Of a stretch of DNA of 64,000 nt, positions 25,355 to 38,300 are shown piece after piece (the first letter of the stretch is position 1; the number at the start of each line of letters is the position of its first letter). Location: assembly GCA_019914945.1 (NCBI GenBank), contig CM034105.1:6076001-6140000 (forward strand). The letters are read 5' to 3'. Source of the DNA: Typha latifolia. Taxonomy: Eukaryota > Streptophyta > Magnoliopsida > Poales > Typhaceae. The position numbers and the translations under genes are program-made. The notes beneath the pieces are model-generated. The model saw only the letters and a list, made by a program, of their open reading frames with translations. It had not been told where the DNA came from and ran no database searches.

Positions 25355-25760
25355 TTCTAGAACAAGGCATGTATCTGGCTCTTGACTTATTTCTAAAACG
25401 AACATCTATTGCATATGCAATTCACAAGTTCTGGTGTCGGAAATGACATGAGGGAAATATGTGTTGTATTTGGAAGGTTTGAAATCTACCTCTTTCTGCT
25501 ACCATAGTAAGCCACCTCAACACCATATATTGCCAAGATTTAAGGTAAAGAAGTCATAGGATTTTGGAATCTGTACCAGAAGAAAGCTAAAGGAACCTGT
25601 CTTCATCTGACAATCTAATCTGTTTAAGATTGTCATTCCAATTTTAATAAAGTAGTTTGTACGGAAAACATTATTTGAGTGTAGATAATTTGAGTTAAAC
25701 TTTATTAAGTTATGAATATAAATCAGTTGCGGAGCTCTTAGCAAAACTTGATCTCTATTC
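25355..25760 (+). other. Likely 3' UTR of the transporter gene
   Basis: After the TGA at 25352-25354 there is an AT-rich stretch with a poly(A) signal AATAAA at 25646-25651. A longer alternative 3' end near 28030-28100, where a possible acceptor TCGCAG is followed by AATAAA-containing sequence, cannot be excluded without transcript data. Confidence 0.45.
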
Positions 25761-26795
25761 CATTAGTAGTTAACATTTTATACTGTCTCCTATTGGAGTC
25801 CTGCATAAATTTTAAACGACATTTTCATTTAAAAAGTTAGTTATTTTTCATTCCTTTATGGCAATTTCTTGAGTAGGCTTGTTTATTGTGCATAATCAGA
25901 AAATTTTATTTTTGACTCTATTAAGATATTGAGGCTTTGGCTATTACATATGCCCTTGATTTGCACACTGGTTTAATTAATGTGTTTAACATCTTATTCC
26001 TATAATGTGGACTATGCATCATTTGCTTAATTGTTAATAGTACTATACATGACAAACTTTAGCTTGTACATTGTGCAAACAGCAAAATTTAGCAGCTAGG
26101 TTGTATACAGAAGGAGAATTTTTTTTTGTATACTGTTAGTATATTTCTAGAGTTTTGGAAGACATTGGGTAAATTTTTGTTATTAGAATATTAATAAAAA
26201 CCACCATACTCTAATAGCTTAAGCATTAACTGTAGTTGGGTGGACCTAAGTTTGAATCCCACCTGGCCTAGCTTCTCAAATTTTTTTTTTGTGTTGTTTA
26301 AATGGCTTCTCAATTAAATAAATGGAAGGCATCCGCCTAGTAAAGTCAAGTACACTTAGGACTATTAAAAAATGTCTCAAATTCAAAAATGAGGGGATCG
26401 TGAGAATATGAAAGATAAAATTATCACGCTCTAACAATTTAAGCTTTTAGCATGGTTGGTGAGTTGACACGTGCATTTTTTTTGTTCTAGCTCCAGCGTT
26501 GGGTGCCAGGAATCGTTATGAAATGTATAATGAAAAGTTTTGGCCAACGACCAATAACCACTGTCCATGCCATATACAACACGAAATTGACTAAAAATAG
26601 TAAAGTGATTCATGATGGTGTCCAATAAAGTGCTTAACAACAGTTCCAATTTGACACCTTAAGAAGAGAGAGGGCACCTTTCTGAGTTGGGACTTAACTT
26701 TAATCAACTGTAGCTTGCTGTTGAGGTAGAATTGTGGCCTTAAGGAGGAAGAGGATCCTTCTTGTTGTATCTTTAGAATTAGATTCAAATACTAC
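25761..26795. other. Intergenic, no gene seen
   Basis: AT-rich DNA without a recognisable gene. The stretch at 26200-26470 (TTAAGCATTAACTGTAGTTGG, then later CTCTAACAATTTAAGCTTTTAG) looks like decayed repeat, but I cannot classify it. Confidence 0.4.
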
Positions 26796-27161
26796 CATGG
26801 ATGGCCATGCCGACTGGCACTTGCCGTGCCGACAGCGTACCGGCACATGGCACAAGGGGTGCCACACAGCACCCCTCCTAATAGTTTCGCTGCTCATCGT
26901 CGAGCTACTCGTTGCCGATCACCGTCGCCAAACGCCGTCGCCGTCGTTGATCGCCGTCGCCCGAGCGCGTCGGGTGCCCTAGCCCGAGGGAGAAAATGAG
27001 ATCGAGATATATATAGGGCACCCGACGCGCTCGGGTGACGGCAAGCGGCGATGGCAGGTGAGCAGCGAGCTGCGGTCGGCGACGACAAATGTGAGTATCT
27101 TTTTTTTTTTTTTTCTTCTCCTCTTATGGCACGGTTCGTGCCTGTGGCACAGCCATAGTTG
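26796..27161. mobile_element. GC-rich hAT MITE with internal fold-back, 366 bp
   Basis: The left end is CATGGATGGCCATGCC and the reverse complement of the right end is CAACTATGGCTGTGCC. The flanks AATACTAC (26788-26795) and GATACTAC (27162-27169) agree at 7 of 8. Inside, 26960-26980 and 27015-27035 are exact 21-bp reverse complements around a 34-bp AT-rich loop, so the element can fold back. It is the same family as 45037-45421, in opposite orientation. Confidence 0.85.
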
Positions 27162-27169
27162 GATACTAC

Positions 27170-30100
27170 TAATAAAGAATCTATCGGAAGTGGCAATTAC
27201 TAGTAATCCTAGATCTTTAGGAAATTCTTTTGAGAATTAATAGTTTCCATTGTTTCAAAAGGCACCTGCATAGGTGGCATATGTGACCACTTGGGCAGTG
27301 ACAGTGGGTAAACTGCCCTCTATATTCATCATGCCGTACTTGTATGCAGCCTGACCTCATGTGGTCTACATGCATTTGAATATGTACCAGCATATGCACC
27401 ACATGTAGACTCACATATACTGCATATCGACCATATATGCACTGCATATGAATGTGTCAATTTGTATCATGTTTTGGTAAGTACTTTGGTGATTAATATT
27501 TTCCTAGTGATAGTCAATATTTATTACATTTTGTTGGAAATATTTAGTTCTCGGTTTACTTGAGTAACCAAATTATTATAAGTAATTAAGTGTCAACACC
27601 TTTGATGGATTGAAGAGCTTATATTATACCACATATTATATGATTATCTTAACATATTTAGGATATATTCTCTACATAAATTGTATATAATACACCTTTT
27701 TTAGTAATTTTATTGCTAGACCGTATATACAGTCGGAGATGCACTAACAGTTGGCTTGACAACCCATAGATCATGAGGGCTTTCCCCAGCATTGTTATGT
27801 ATGAAACCAGGCCATGTGGATGGGGAAGGGTGTGGAAACTTCAAGTTTATAACCTGGAAGACATCATATATCTTTTCTGTTCTTTTCTGGATTGTATGTT
27901 TAATGCCTTCACCATTGGCTACCTGTCTTATTTTCTCTTTTGCAGGAACATTTTTGTTTCTCATAATTATCTCCTTACTTTTTGATCTTTCTAATTTAAT
28001 ACTTATACAAGGATGTTTTCTTGTCGCAGGAGCTTTCAAAATGATATTCTTTGACCGGCATGATACAAAGATTAGGCAGTTGTAAATAAGGAATAAAAAG
28101 CTCGTTGTAAACAAAGGAGAGAAGTATATCTATATGCATTTGGGCCAAAGTTTTGTATATAGACCCAAAGTTTCAAGCTATGTCATTATGCTGTAGCCAT
28201 GCAGTAACAGGGGGTTGGAGAATGAGTTACCAAATATGCAGCAGGATGTACACAAATTTCAGCACAGTTGACAAGGCTGTTCATATATGAGAATACAGAA
28301 CTCTTCATTTGTTAGTGTTACAGTTGATCTATACTATAAGTTCCCTACACCCCAGTTTCTTTTATAAAATTTTTTCCCCTTAATGCATTTTGACTAGCTT
28401 TATCCAGCTTTCTCCTTGGAAAAATTGGAGGCACAAATAATATATGGCATCGGAATTCTGCAGTTTAGTCGTATAAATTTCCAGTTCTTTTTGTTCTTAA
28501 TAATCGTTGTTTCAAAGTCATGGAATGATGTTAGAACTAGGGCTGCTATGCTATTGGTGTAGTGAATATATATATATATATGATCATATTTAGATCCCAA
28601 CTTTTGACTTAGTAAATATGATGTTAGAACTAGGTGTTTTGGGTGAATTGAAGAACAATCCGCCCTTATCAAGATGAGGGAAAAACTGAAGAGTATCTTG
28701 TGCAATAAAGTGTTGTATGAATGTTTTTGGGTTCAAATCCCAACGGATATCAGGAACCAGATTTGAACTGGTGCAAGAAATTGCTCGAGTTTTATCAAGT
28801 TCTCATTTCTCTTAAATTTTTTTTTGGCCAATTCCATTTTCACTGTTTGCACTATGATCCAATATCACATTAAACCTCTGAAGAATTGCCTCCCCTGCAC
28901 TATCAAAAAACCGTACAATCTGCACCCTAACAGATGGTTGGAGATTTCTTTGTTTAGACAGTTCAAAGATCAGATTGTATAGATTTATTCTCTACAATGT
29001 GATAGTTCAAGAAGTGACCATTTAAAACTTTAGTAATTCCAACGGAATAAGTATAGCTTTCAATCATTTGTTGAGACCAATGCTTTAGTTTAATCGAAGT
29101 CCTTGAGAAACAAATAGCATGTTCTCTATTTTTCCTATTGCTCAGTTCCTTGCACCAAGCTAAGCTAAACAAGGACTACTAGAAGAATCGGCAACTGGTT
29201 CTCTTTCGACTTGGTTTAATAATAGTATACTAAGCATTTTAATGATCTCTGGCCCCAAATAGTTCGCTTTTCCGTAGCCAATAGTATAATAGTACCAATG
29301 GGTTAAAAGAGCTCATATCATATAAGTGTTCTTAAGTTCTAATCATATCGATTAAATTAGAATCCAAATATCTAATACTTATTAAAAAAAAAATCAGTAA
29401 CACATATTTAGCACTCTAAGCTTCACAATAGAATCAATTATACCAGCAATTTTGATGGCAATTGTTATATTTTAAATAAGATAGCGGCAATTACTACATT
29501 TGAAATGTTTAAGAAATTTGCACCAAAAATTCATTTGCTTTCCTTTTTTTTTGTCGGTCAAGCCCATTTTTGGTTTACTTTTCAGATGAGGTTTTTTTAT
29601 TTTATTTTATTCCAAGTTTATCCTTCTATCATTTAGCCTCCTTCTAATGCACGTTTTTCTATCTATCCAACTTTTTTTTTCTATATAAATCTCTTTAATC
29701 GCTCTTTAATTAATAAAATAAGAGACTAATTAAAAAAACTTTGAAATTCGTAGATTAACAACGAATTTCATAAATTAACTGTATACCTAATAACAAACCA
29801 TATAATAAAATAAATGTTTGTCTCTTTCTTTTAGCTACTCAGCACAAATGTTCTCTCTTTTTGAAAGGTTAATTATAGCAGTTGATTCTTTTAACTCTTT
29901 CAATTAGGGAAAAAAAAATCCCATGTACACTTAAAAAAATTATATTAGATTAAAAATAGTGCTCATAACCATTAGAAAAGTATTACTAATTATGAACTGT
30001 CTCCAAAAGTTTCAATAGAGTTGTAATTGGAAATCTCTCTTCTTTTTATCACTTTACTTCATAGTTTACAAAATTTATAATAAAAAGATAAACATGAAGT

Positions 30101-30792
30101 GAAAAAATAAAAAAATACATCTGCAAAGAAAATTGAAAATGATATTAAGTGAAAACCAAATATGCCCAAATGTGCTTTTGGTGCAAATGTCCCGAAAAGC
30201 TGTGACGAATATGAAAGAAAACATTAACAGGCTGCACACTTCGGATGTGCAACCCACTAATCAAACAGAAGCAAGACCTAACAGATTTGAGTGAATATGA
30301 GAGTGTTTCTGGATAAAGCAGGCCAGAAAATAGTTCAATCTCCAGTGGTCCCTACATATCTTTTAAAACAATTCAGCACAGATGAAAACTGGAAAGAACA
30401 AATCTTGTTATCAAACATAAGATTAACTGTTTTCAAGCTACTGGTACAGGAATTTGGTGTTGTTAGAGACTAAAACACACTCTAGTGTTTCAAATTATGT
30501 CATACGACAGCTGCAATAGGAGAAATACCAGGACTATCAATATACAGGCTCAATTAACCATAACTGGCTAACACCCGCCAGGAAAAAAAATGTAAAGCCA
30601 AACATAAAGGTGGAAAAATCAACCATGGAAAGCAGTTTACAAGCTGTAGAATGGATGTGAATAATTATGGATCCATGTCAAGTCCTTGACATAAAACTGG
30701 GAGAAGATTAAACCCAGAAGAAACTTGATGGTTGTGTGTGATTGTGCACCAAAAAGAGGCCATTTTCTTGTTTATGTGCTTAACCCCAGACC
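27170..30792. other. Intergenic between transporter and kinase 3' ends
   Basis: The transporter and kinase genes converge here. About 27240-27460 carries loosely repeated GCATATG/TGCATAT words. At about 27720-28110 both strands hold open frames (plus 27792-28085, minus 28114-27716) that I cannot match to a family. Simple TA repeats lie near 28566. The kinase 3' UTR should lie just left of 30793. Otherwise nothing is recognisable. Confidence 0.4.
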
Positions 30793-33700
30793 TCAACTAT
30801 CTGGAGCTGAGGCAGCTGTAGCAGCAGGTGGTGGAGCCTGCTTATTTACGAGAAGTGGAGATAACGCCTTCACCACAATTGTCATATTGGGCCTGAACTC
30901 AGCTTCATACTGCACACAGAGAGCAGCCACTGCTGCAAGCTACAGGAACAGAAATAAAGGACATGGTAAACCTTCAAATATTGCATGAATAACACCAGTG
31001 ATGCTGTCAATTAACTGGTGATAATTATTCTTCTTTTGCCAAAAACAAAAAGATTTCTGGTTCACTAAGGTTATAGATAGGGACCTTGGCAACTCCTTTT
31101 GGTGGATATTCTCCCTTTAACCTTGGATCTACACATTGTTTGACCTTGTCCTCACTTAATCTTGGAGTTGCCTGTATAAAGGATAAGAAAACACATGAAT
31201 AAATAGAGAACTTGTTATCTGCAGGTTTCTTATTACGCACAAAAAGTGAATGAATATATTAGCAATGGAATCATCAACTCTAATATGACAACTGCTCACT
31301 GAATGGGGGATAAACAAAGTTCATTACTAGCATGGATGCTAGTTATTTGCATGTAGGTGTAGATCTCAAAGGTCTTTGCATTAGTAAATAATTTAATTTA
31401 GAAGAACACTAAATCAGATTATATCCTTCCACTCATCCCCTTATAGGGTGAAAAGTCATAACTTGGCAAGCTTAAGATTGTGAAATCTATGATCGCCAAT
31501 CTACACTTCCCAATCTACTGCCTCAGCCCTTATAACCCATGTAATATAATCATGACATTCCACCAAGAATTGTATGCCAGTAGCGTGTATCATGCCAATA
31601 CCTTGTTTGCACACCCTGTGCCGGTTGGGAATGCTTATTGTGCCACACGCACGCCTACTGGTATGCATCTAATATGTTATTTAGATTTTATATACATATT
31701 TTAAATTTTAATATATGTATTAAAGCCTATATTAGTCTTTTGATCCGTAGATAATGTTGTAAATGACTTTTTTTTTGTTAAAGATATATCAATAGTCTAA
31801 TAGAAATATGATTCGACATATGATATGATTGAACACATTTATTAATTGATAATAGTTCTTAACTTTCGGAAAAAAATATTTATTATCAAGTAATTTCTAA
31901 TTATGTTAAAATTTTAGTTCAAAGCTGTAAACCTTGGGTTCAAAATAAAATCATATAGAGTTAATCTAACATTTTTTTACACCTATTTTCACCCAATTTG
32001 AATGAATTTGACAAATTAATTTTGAATTTCTTAATATCTAGGAAAAGATTTGAGGGAAATCGAATTTCCCCTTTGATTCCTACATTTTGAAAGGTACTTT
32101 TAATAAATCTAGCATCAAAATATCATATCTATATAAAATGACTTACAAATGATAGATTTAACAAAATTAAGTTAGATATATCATTTTGAGTGTTTTTTAT
32201 TTAACTTAATAGATTTCGAGCAACACAATGAGTGTTGTCCGATACTATACCCATATCAGACAATACGAGCCCAGCACGGCCCGAAATAGGGTTGTGCATA
32301 GCTCGTGCCATATGTTGATAGATCACTGAAACAGCATGTGTCGGTCGGCACGTAGCGTGCCGACCAACACGACTATCCTTGCATTCCAGTAAGCATATCA
32401 TAAAATCACACAAACATCCCAATTAGCCTACAAAATGCCATGAGAGATCATAAGCAGAGGAAGTAAATTTATGCTCCAATATTTTCATTATTCTATAAAA
32501 TGTCCTTGTCTACATTGTGCTAATTTTGAAGTCATAATTGGATATTCAAGCCTTTCCGGTTGGAGCAAATTTATGGTAAAACACAAGTTACTTGCTAACT
32601 GTTTACAGGTTTGGAAAAGAAGTAGATTAGAAAAGTAAAGGGTAGGTAGGGTTCTCATTCAAAACACTATTGACAAAGGAAGGATGTTGATTATCAAACC
32701 AATTCATCTCTCCAGATCTGCCTTAGGAATACTTGTTTCTTTTAGCATGTAGCACTATTTTCCCTCCTTTCCTTTTCTATACCTAGCATTTATTTTATCA
32801 CCTATCCCATCCCTACAAAATTCATCCGTTTGACCCAATGGTGGATGCACAGACATCCAAAGGGAGTAAAAAGCCACGTCATCATACAACTGAAAGTAAT
32901 TCTTGCAAGTCCAATTGTCTTACTGTATGTCAACCAAAAGGAAGAAGTAAACAGAATATGGGAAAAGGGATAGTGCATGGAAATGGAGAGGCAAAGTAGA
33001 AAACTGAAAGTCACAAGGAAAAATGGAGTCCATTGGAATTTAAGAGATTTATTCTTAGAAGATTCAGAGTTCATTGTTGAATGTCTTAAATAACGAATAT
33101 GAAAATACTCAAGCAGCTCACAATAAGGTAAAGGAACCATTTCACATAACCTGTGACCAAAAAAGTAACTTAAATTATATTGGTTGATGGAAAGGTGATG
33201 ATAATGCAAGGAATTAAGACAATATGGCTGTTCCATGTTGCTTGAGTTATAAACTTAAGGTACAATAGATAGATGATGATAGTGGACTGAGGTTTTGACA
33301 TTGAAACGTGAAACAATAGATAGTGTACATTCTCCAATTTACATCGTGCTCAAAGATTTCCTTGCTCTTTGCAGGTGCTATGAGGCATGCCAGCCAACAG
33401 TCACACAGCATGTGCCACGTCAACACACGGCATGCCAATGACAAGAAGAGAAAGGAACAAGCTGAGAGAAAGGGAAGGACAAAAAGAAAGAGAGATGTTA
33501 AGGAGCTATAAACTTGATTGTTGTTGTCAAAGAGAGGAAGACACCCTAGCAGTTGCATAGACTGATTTCTTTGTTAAAACTTAAAAATACTGTTCTTGGT
33601 GGTACATCTTGAATTAATGGTATCCTCTTGACTCCTAGCAATTTAAGGGGGAAAAACAAGCTCAGTTGCTCTTGCAGACCAGGCATGGTAGCAGCAGTAC

Positions 33701-35339
33701 AATCCTATACTTTTTCGTTGTATGTTTGGTCAATCAATGATCTAAGATTAATGCAAATCAAGTAATATGACATCACTGTTAGACTCTGATACCAATTGTT
33801 AGGCTATGATACCAATTGATAAGCTCTGATATCAATTGTTAGGCTCTGATACCAATTTGATAAAATCTGGAACCAAAGATAGGCTACGCTAAGATTCCTT
33901 CAAGATCTAAATTTATTATAGAAAGCAGTCCGCGCAATCGAGAAAAATATTCGTCCAGATATTCTCCGATAGTCAGAAAATTACAAAACCAATTGGGTTA
34001 GATCTGTAACTTCCTAATCTACAACTTTCGTATTTACGCCCTTCACAGATTCAAATTGTAGCATGGACGAAAACACGGAATAACGTGGGTGATGGTGGTG
34101 GTGATGGTGGTGACGGGTGGAGTGGATGTTAGGGTTATGGATGGGTATAGAGATGAGGGTGGATTGTGGAAGTGATTAAGGAAAGTAAACGAAGGAAACG
34201 AAGTGGTCGAGATCACAAAGAAGAGGGGTGATTTAATAGACGAGGGAGATTAGAAGTGAGGAGAAACCTTGCCAACGGTAGAGGTGGAATGATAGTGAAG
34301 GGAGGAGTCTAGAGAGAAAATAGGAGGCAAGAAATCAAGAATCCAATTCCAATATGAAGTTGGTTGCTATCCACATATTTATAGAGGCTAGCCAACAAAT
34401 CCTAAAACAATATGAAACCCTAATTCTAGAGGATTCTCGTCGATCGCGTTCGAACACGCCCGATCGTGTTCGAACGCACTCAAAAATCCCCTTCTCTGGA
34501 TTTGCGAACACGACACAGGCGTTCACAAGTCGTTCGAACGCGGGAGTTCACAAACGTGTTCACAAGCGTTCACAAGGCGTTCACAAGCGTTCACAAGGTG
34601 TTTACAAGGGTTCACAAGCGTTCGAACGCGACTCCACCTACGTTCGAACGCGACCTACAGGAATTTTATTTTAATGAAAATAAGCACCTAATGCAATAAG
34701 AAAAAAATCCTAAGTGTATCATCACATCAACAACTTTCAAGATTATCCATGGTAAGGCTAAAAGGTACAAATATTAGAGCAACAACTATATTTTTAACTG
34801 AATACTGCTGTGAGTAGTGTCCTTATATGGCTAAACAGTAATCGACAAATTTTCTTGCAACTTTTCACCTATCAGCAAAGTCAAAAATATCATTAATAAA
34901 CAACAATTTAATTTCTTCCCATATGTTGACATTATCATATATATAATGTGTTAGAAAGAAACATGTGTTAATTCCTTATGCAACTTTAACCGGACCCCCT
35001 ATCCTACCATCGAAAGTTGTTAGGGCAGAAATTTGAATGATGTGTCGCCGAAACAAAGGTATTGCAATTTATAGAGTTATCATGAATCATCGGATCGATG
35101 AGCAAAGCCCGCATCAGCCTTTTATCTAATAAATGCATCCCTTCCGGAGGTTAGGGTTAGCTGCATGTGCTTAGTAGTGCCATTCTATTAATTCCTTTAA
35201 GTTTCAACCTTGCGACCATACTTTTCTCGGAACTCAAAAACTTTGATTTCGCATAGGGTGTCGGTGGAGTCCTTAAAGTAACATATGTCTATCCTTAGTC
35301 AGCATCATTTATGATTGAGGTTAGAATGGTATCTGATCA

Positions 35340-35371
<32 letters not shown>

Positions 35372-38300
35372 AAACATCCTTGGCAAATGCTTTCCTTCTT
35401 GTTCATATAATAATTAAACGAGAGAAAGAGGGCGCACGAGCTCCCCCTTCCCCTCCCCCCTCCCTTACCATTATGCGACAAGAGCAAGAGTGCCCCGGGT
35501 TTCTTGACCAACTTGATCGGTTTGCAAAAATAAACTAAATCTGCCCCTATAACCCCAACTTTTCTCCCTACGTTGTTATCTATCTCTCTCTCTCCTTCCT
35601 AACCATGTTGGAGCTTTCACTAAGGGACTGGACCACCAAAGTAGCGCCAGAACAATCGGAGCTTATACAAAAAAAAAAAAAAATCTAAATTTTTTGTGCT
35701 TGCGGCTTCATCAACGAATTTGGCCAGCTGACAGCTTCAGGTCGCTGCTACTCGTGCACCGAAGCTTTTCAATGTCGGCCTCGTGCTATTGAAGTTCTTA
35801 CTATGAGTCCTCGTGGCTCAAATGGTTGTAAAGGCAAGCTCCATGACCGTCGGTCGCGCACCACAGAAGTTTGGTAGGAGTTGTCGAGGTCGCGTGGATG
35901 CTTCGGCTTAGCCCTCTGGCAGCATCATCACTATGGATCTCCTTTCCCTTTCATGATGACCTCCATCAATGGAGATGAAGGTTGACCTCGAACTCAACCC
36001 GAGTCAAGCCTTTTTGGCTTTTCGACTTCGGGTTGGTTTCGGGTTTGGGTTTGGGTCAGTGAAGACCCAACCCAAACTAATAAGTGGGAGGGCTGCGGGC
36101 CAACCACAGCCCAACCTAGTCTAATATGTATTAAGGAGTTGGACTTTAAGGCCCAACTTGTTTGAGGTTTAGACCTTGGCATAACCCAATTATTAAGAGT
36201 GTGTGGGTTGCAAGGCTAGCCATAGCCCAACCCAACTCTTTGGGCTTAAATTAAACCATTTTAATAATTTAATTAATTTTAAATATAAGAAATTATTATA
36301 CAACCAGAAGCAGAAGGTAAAATATGAGAAACTTTATTGTTGAGTCTAGCTTTTATGGAAGCTTACAATTTATGGACTGGTCATGACATTAGCACTTTTA
36401 TTTGCAAATCCTGAGTGTCTATTTATTTTCTATCAGTATCTATGGATTGATCACAAGTCGAAACATATTTAGAGCACTTATGTGTCTTGAGCTTATACTA
36501 AATTCAGTTAATATCAATCTCGTAACATTTTTTGATATATTTGATAGTCGTCATTCAAAATGTCTCGACGCCTAGGGTAGCTATGGGCCTAGCAAAAGAG
36601 AAATTGAGATAGGTTCCTATAGGATTGGATTCCCCTTGTAAAATCGATATTTTCTTGAATCATATGAATTAGGAGATTCATACCAAGTGGAAGTGCAATG
36701 ACGTATGCAGCTTAAATTAAAATATATTATTCATTTATAATTAAAGGTGATGATTTTAAGAACTAGAAAAAAAAATTAAATTAAATTAATTAGGGGTTGA
36801 GAGATGAGGGTGCATGTGCTCTACACGTGCAACCCCTTCTCCTCTCCCTCTCCAGCACGCGACGAGGCAGTCACAAATATCTAACCGAATCTAAATCTAG
36901 TTTAGATTTGATCTTTTAATCAATAAATCAAAACCCTAATCCTCTCTCTCTCTGCTTAACCACCTCAGCCCCCTTCTCTCTCTTCTTCCTCCCCTCTTTC
37001 GCTTTCTTCTTTCTCACCGTCGGAGCCACGCCGTGGAATCGGCTGCGCCGAAGCGCCGCTGGAGCCAACGGAGATCACCACGTGACTCCTTGGTAAGCCC
37101 TCTCCCACCCATAAATTTTAATTGAAGTTTAATAAGGTAAAACAAAAATACCTAATTTTGGGTTTCTCGACTTCACCGGCAAATCACGCCGGCCCGCGGC
37201 TTCGGGCTGTTGTTGCTCGTGCTCAAGTCTATCTAGAAGTCCCGGTATAAATCGATTTCAATTGAGATTTTCCATGAGACTAGTATTGGTACGACTTAGA
37301 GAACAGTCCCGGTATAAATCGATTGAGATTTTCCGTGGTGACTCAAGTCTATCTGAAAGTCCAAGGAAAAGTCCTAAATCAGATCACTGCAATGACTTTC
37401 TTAGGTGCCTCTGATGGGGTTAGGAAACACTCCTAGGATGAATGAGAAATTCCTAGGTGATTCTAACTTCTCTCAACGGTTAGTGGAAAAGACAGAGTGT
37501 GTTGATCACATGGTGATACCATTTGATGACCCTAATCGGATCAGCTATAAAGAAAAGTCCGGAGCGTCATCTCGAGGTGACTTCTAGTTAATGTGGATCT
37601 ACAAGATTTAAACCCATTGAGACATATGACAGTAGAAATATTAAAAAGATGTTAATATGTTGAAACTGTGTAAGATTACAAATTGTGACACTCTATTGTT
37701 ATCATTGTCATTATTTAAAGAGCATGCATAATGCAAATTGTTATGTACATTGTTGATTTTAGTTTTTTTGAAATTATTTGATTTTCGAGTAGATTCCACT
37801 CACTGAGCTATAGCTGTTGGCTCATGGATTCTTTTTATTTATTTATTTATCTATCTCAGGTAATAGTTAGCGGGGCAACTGAGCGAGATGTACCCGAACT
37901 ATATCTCCACTTAGGATCCACCTATTTACTTTTCCGCTCTGTTGGATTTTATGTTTTAAATTAGAAGATAAATTTATTTCGTTTAGAGACTCAAAAACAA
38001 TAACATTATTTTATATTTATTGTAATTAGTTTTAAATTTAATAAAGCAGATCTTCATTGTTTATTTATTCTTGCTATCATACACTTATGAAGTATTAATA
38101 AGGCTTCGTGTATCTCAAGCATATTGAGGTGCATGGCCGGTCATGATTCCTATCTCGGGTCGTGACAATGATTTTACTAGCACATGAACTAGAAATTTCA
38201 ATTGATTCACCTAGACAAAGGTGAGTAAATTCACTCACATTTTATTCATCTTGTATTTCATACTTTTTACTTGATCACATATATTTCTATGTGCAAATTA

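Larger units (their letters stand above)
33777..34721 (-). mobile_element. Solo-LTR-like unit with four primer-binding motifs
   Basis: This is the same family as 19580-20542, in minus orientation. It reads TGATACACTTAGG at its start (34721), has the GTTCGAACGC motif cluster (34445-34660), a TATA-like CTCTATAAATATGTGG (about 34375, minus strand), and ends in a 20-bp tandem repeat of the primer-binding motif (33781-33857) and TCTAACA. CATCAC occurs at 33771-33776 and 34720-34725, touching or overlapping both ends, so a 5-bp duplication is likely but its exact frame is uncertain. Confidence 0.7.
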
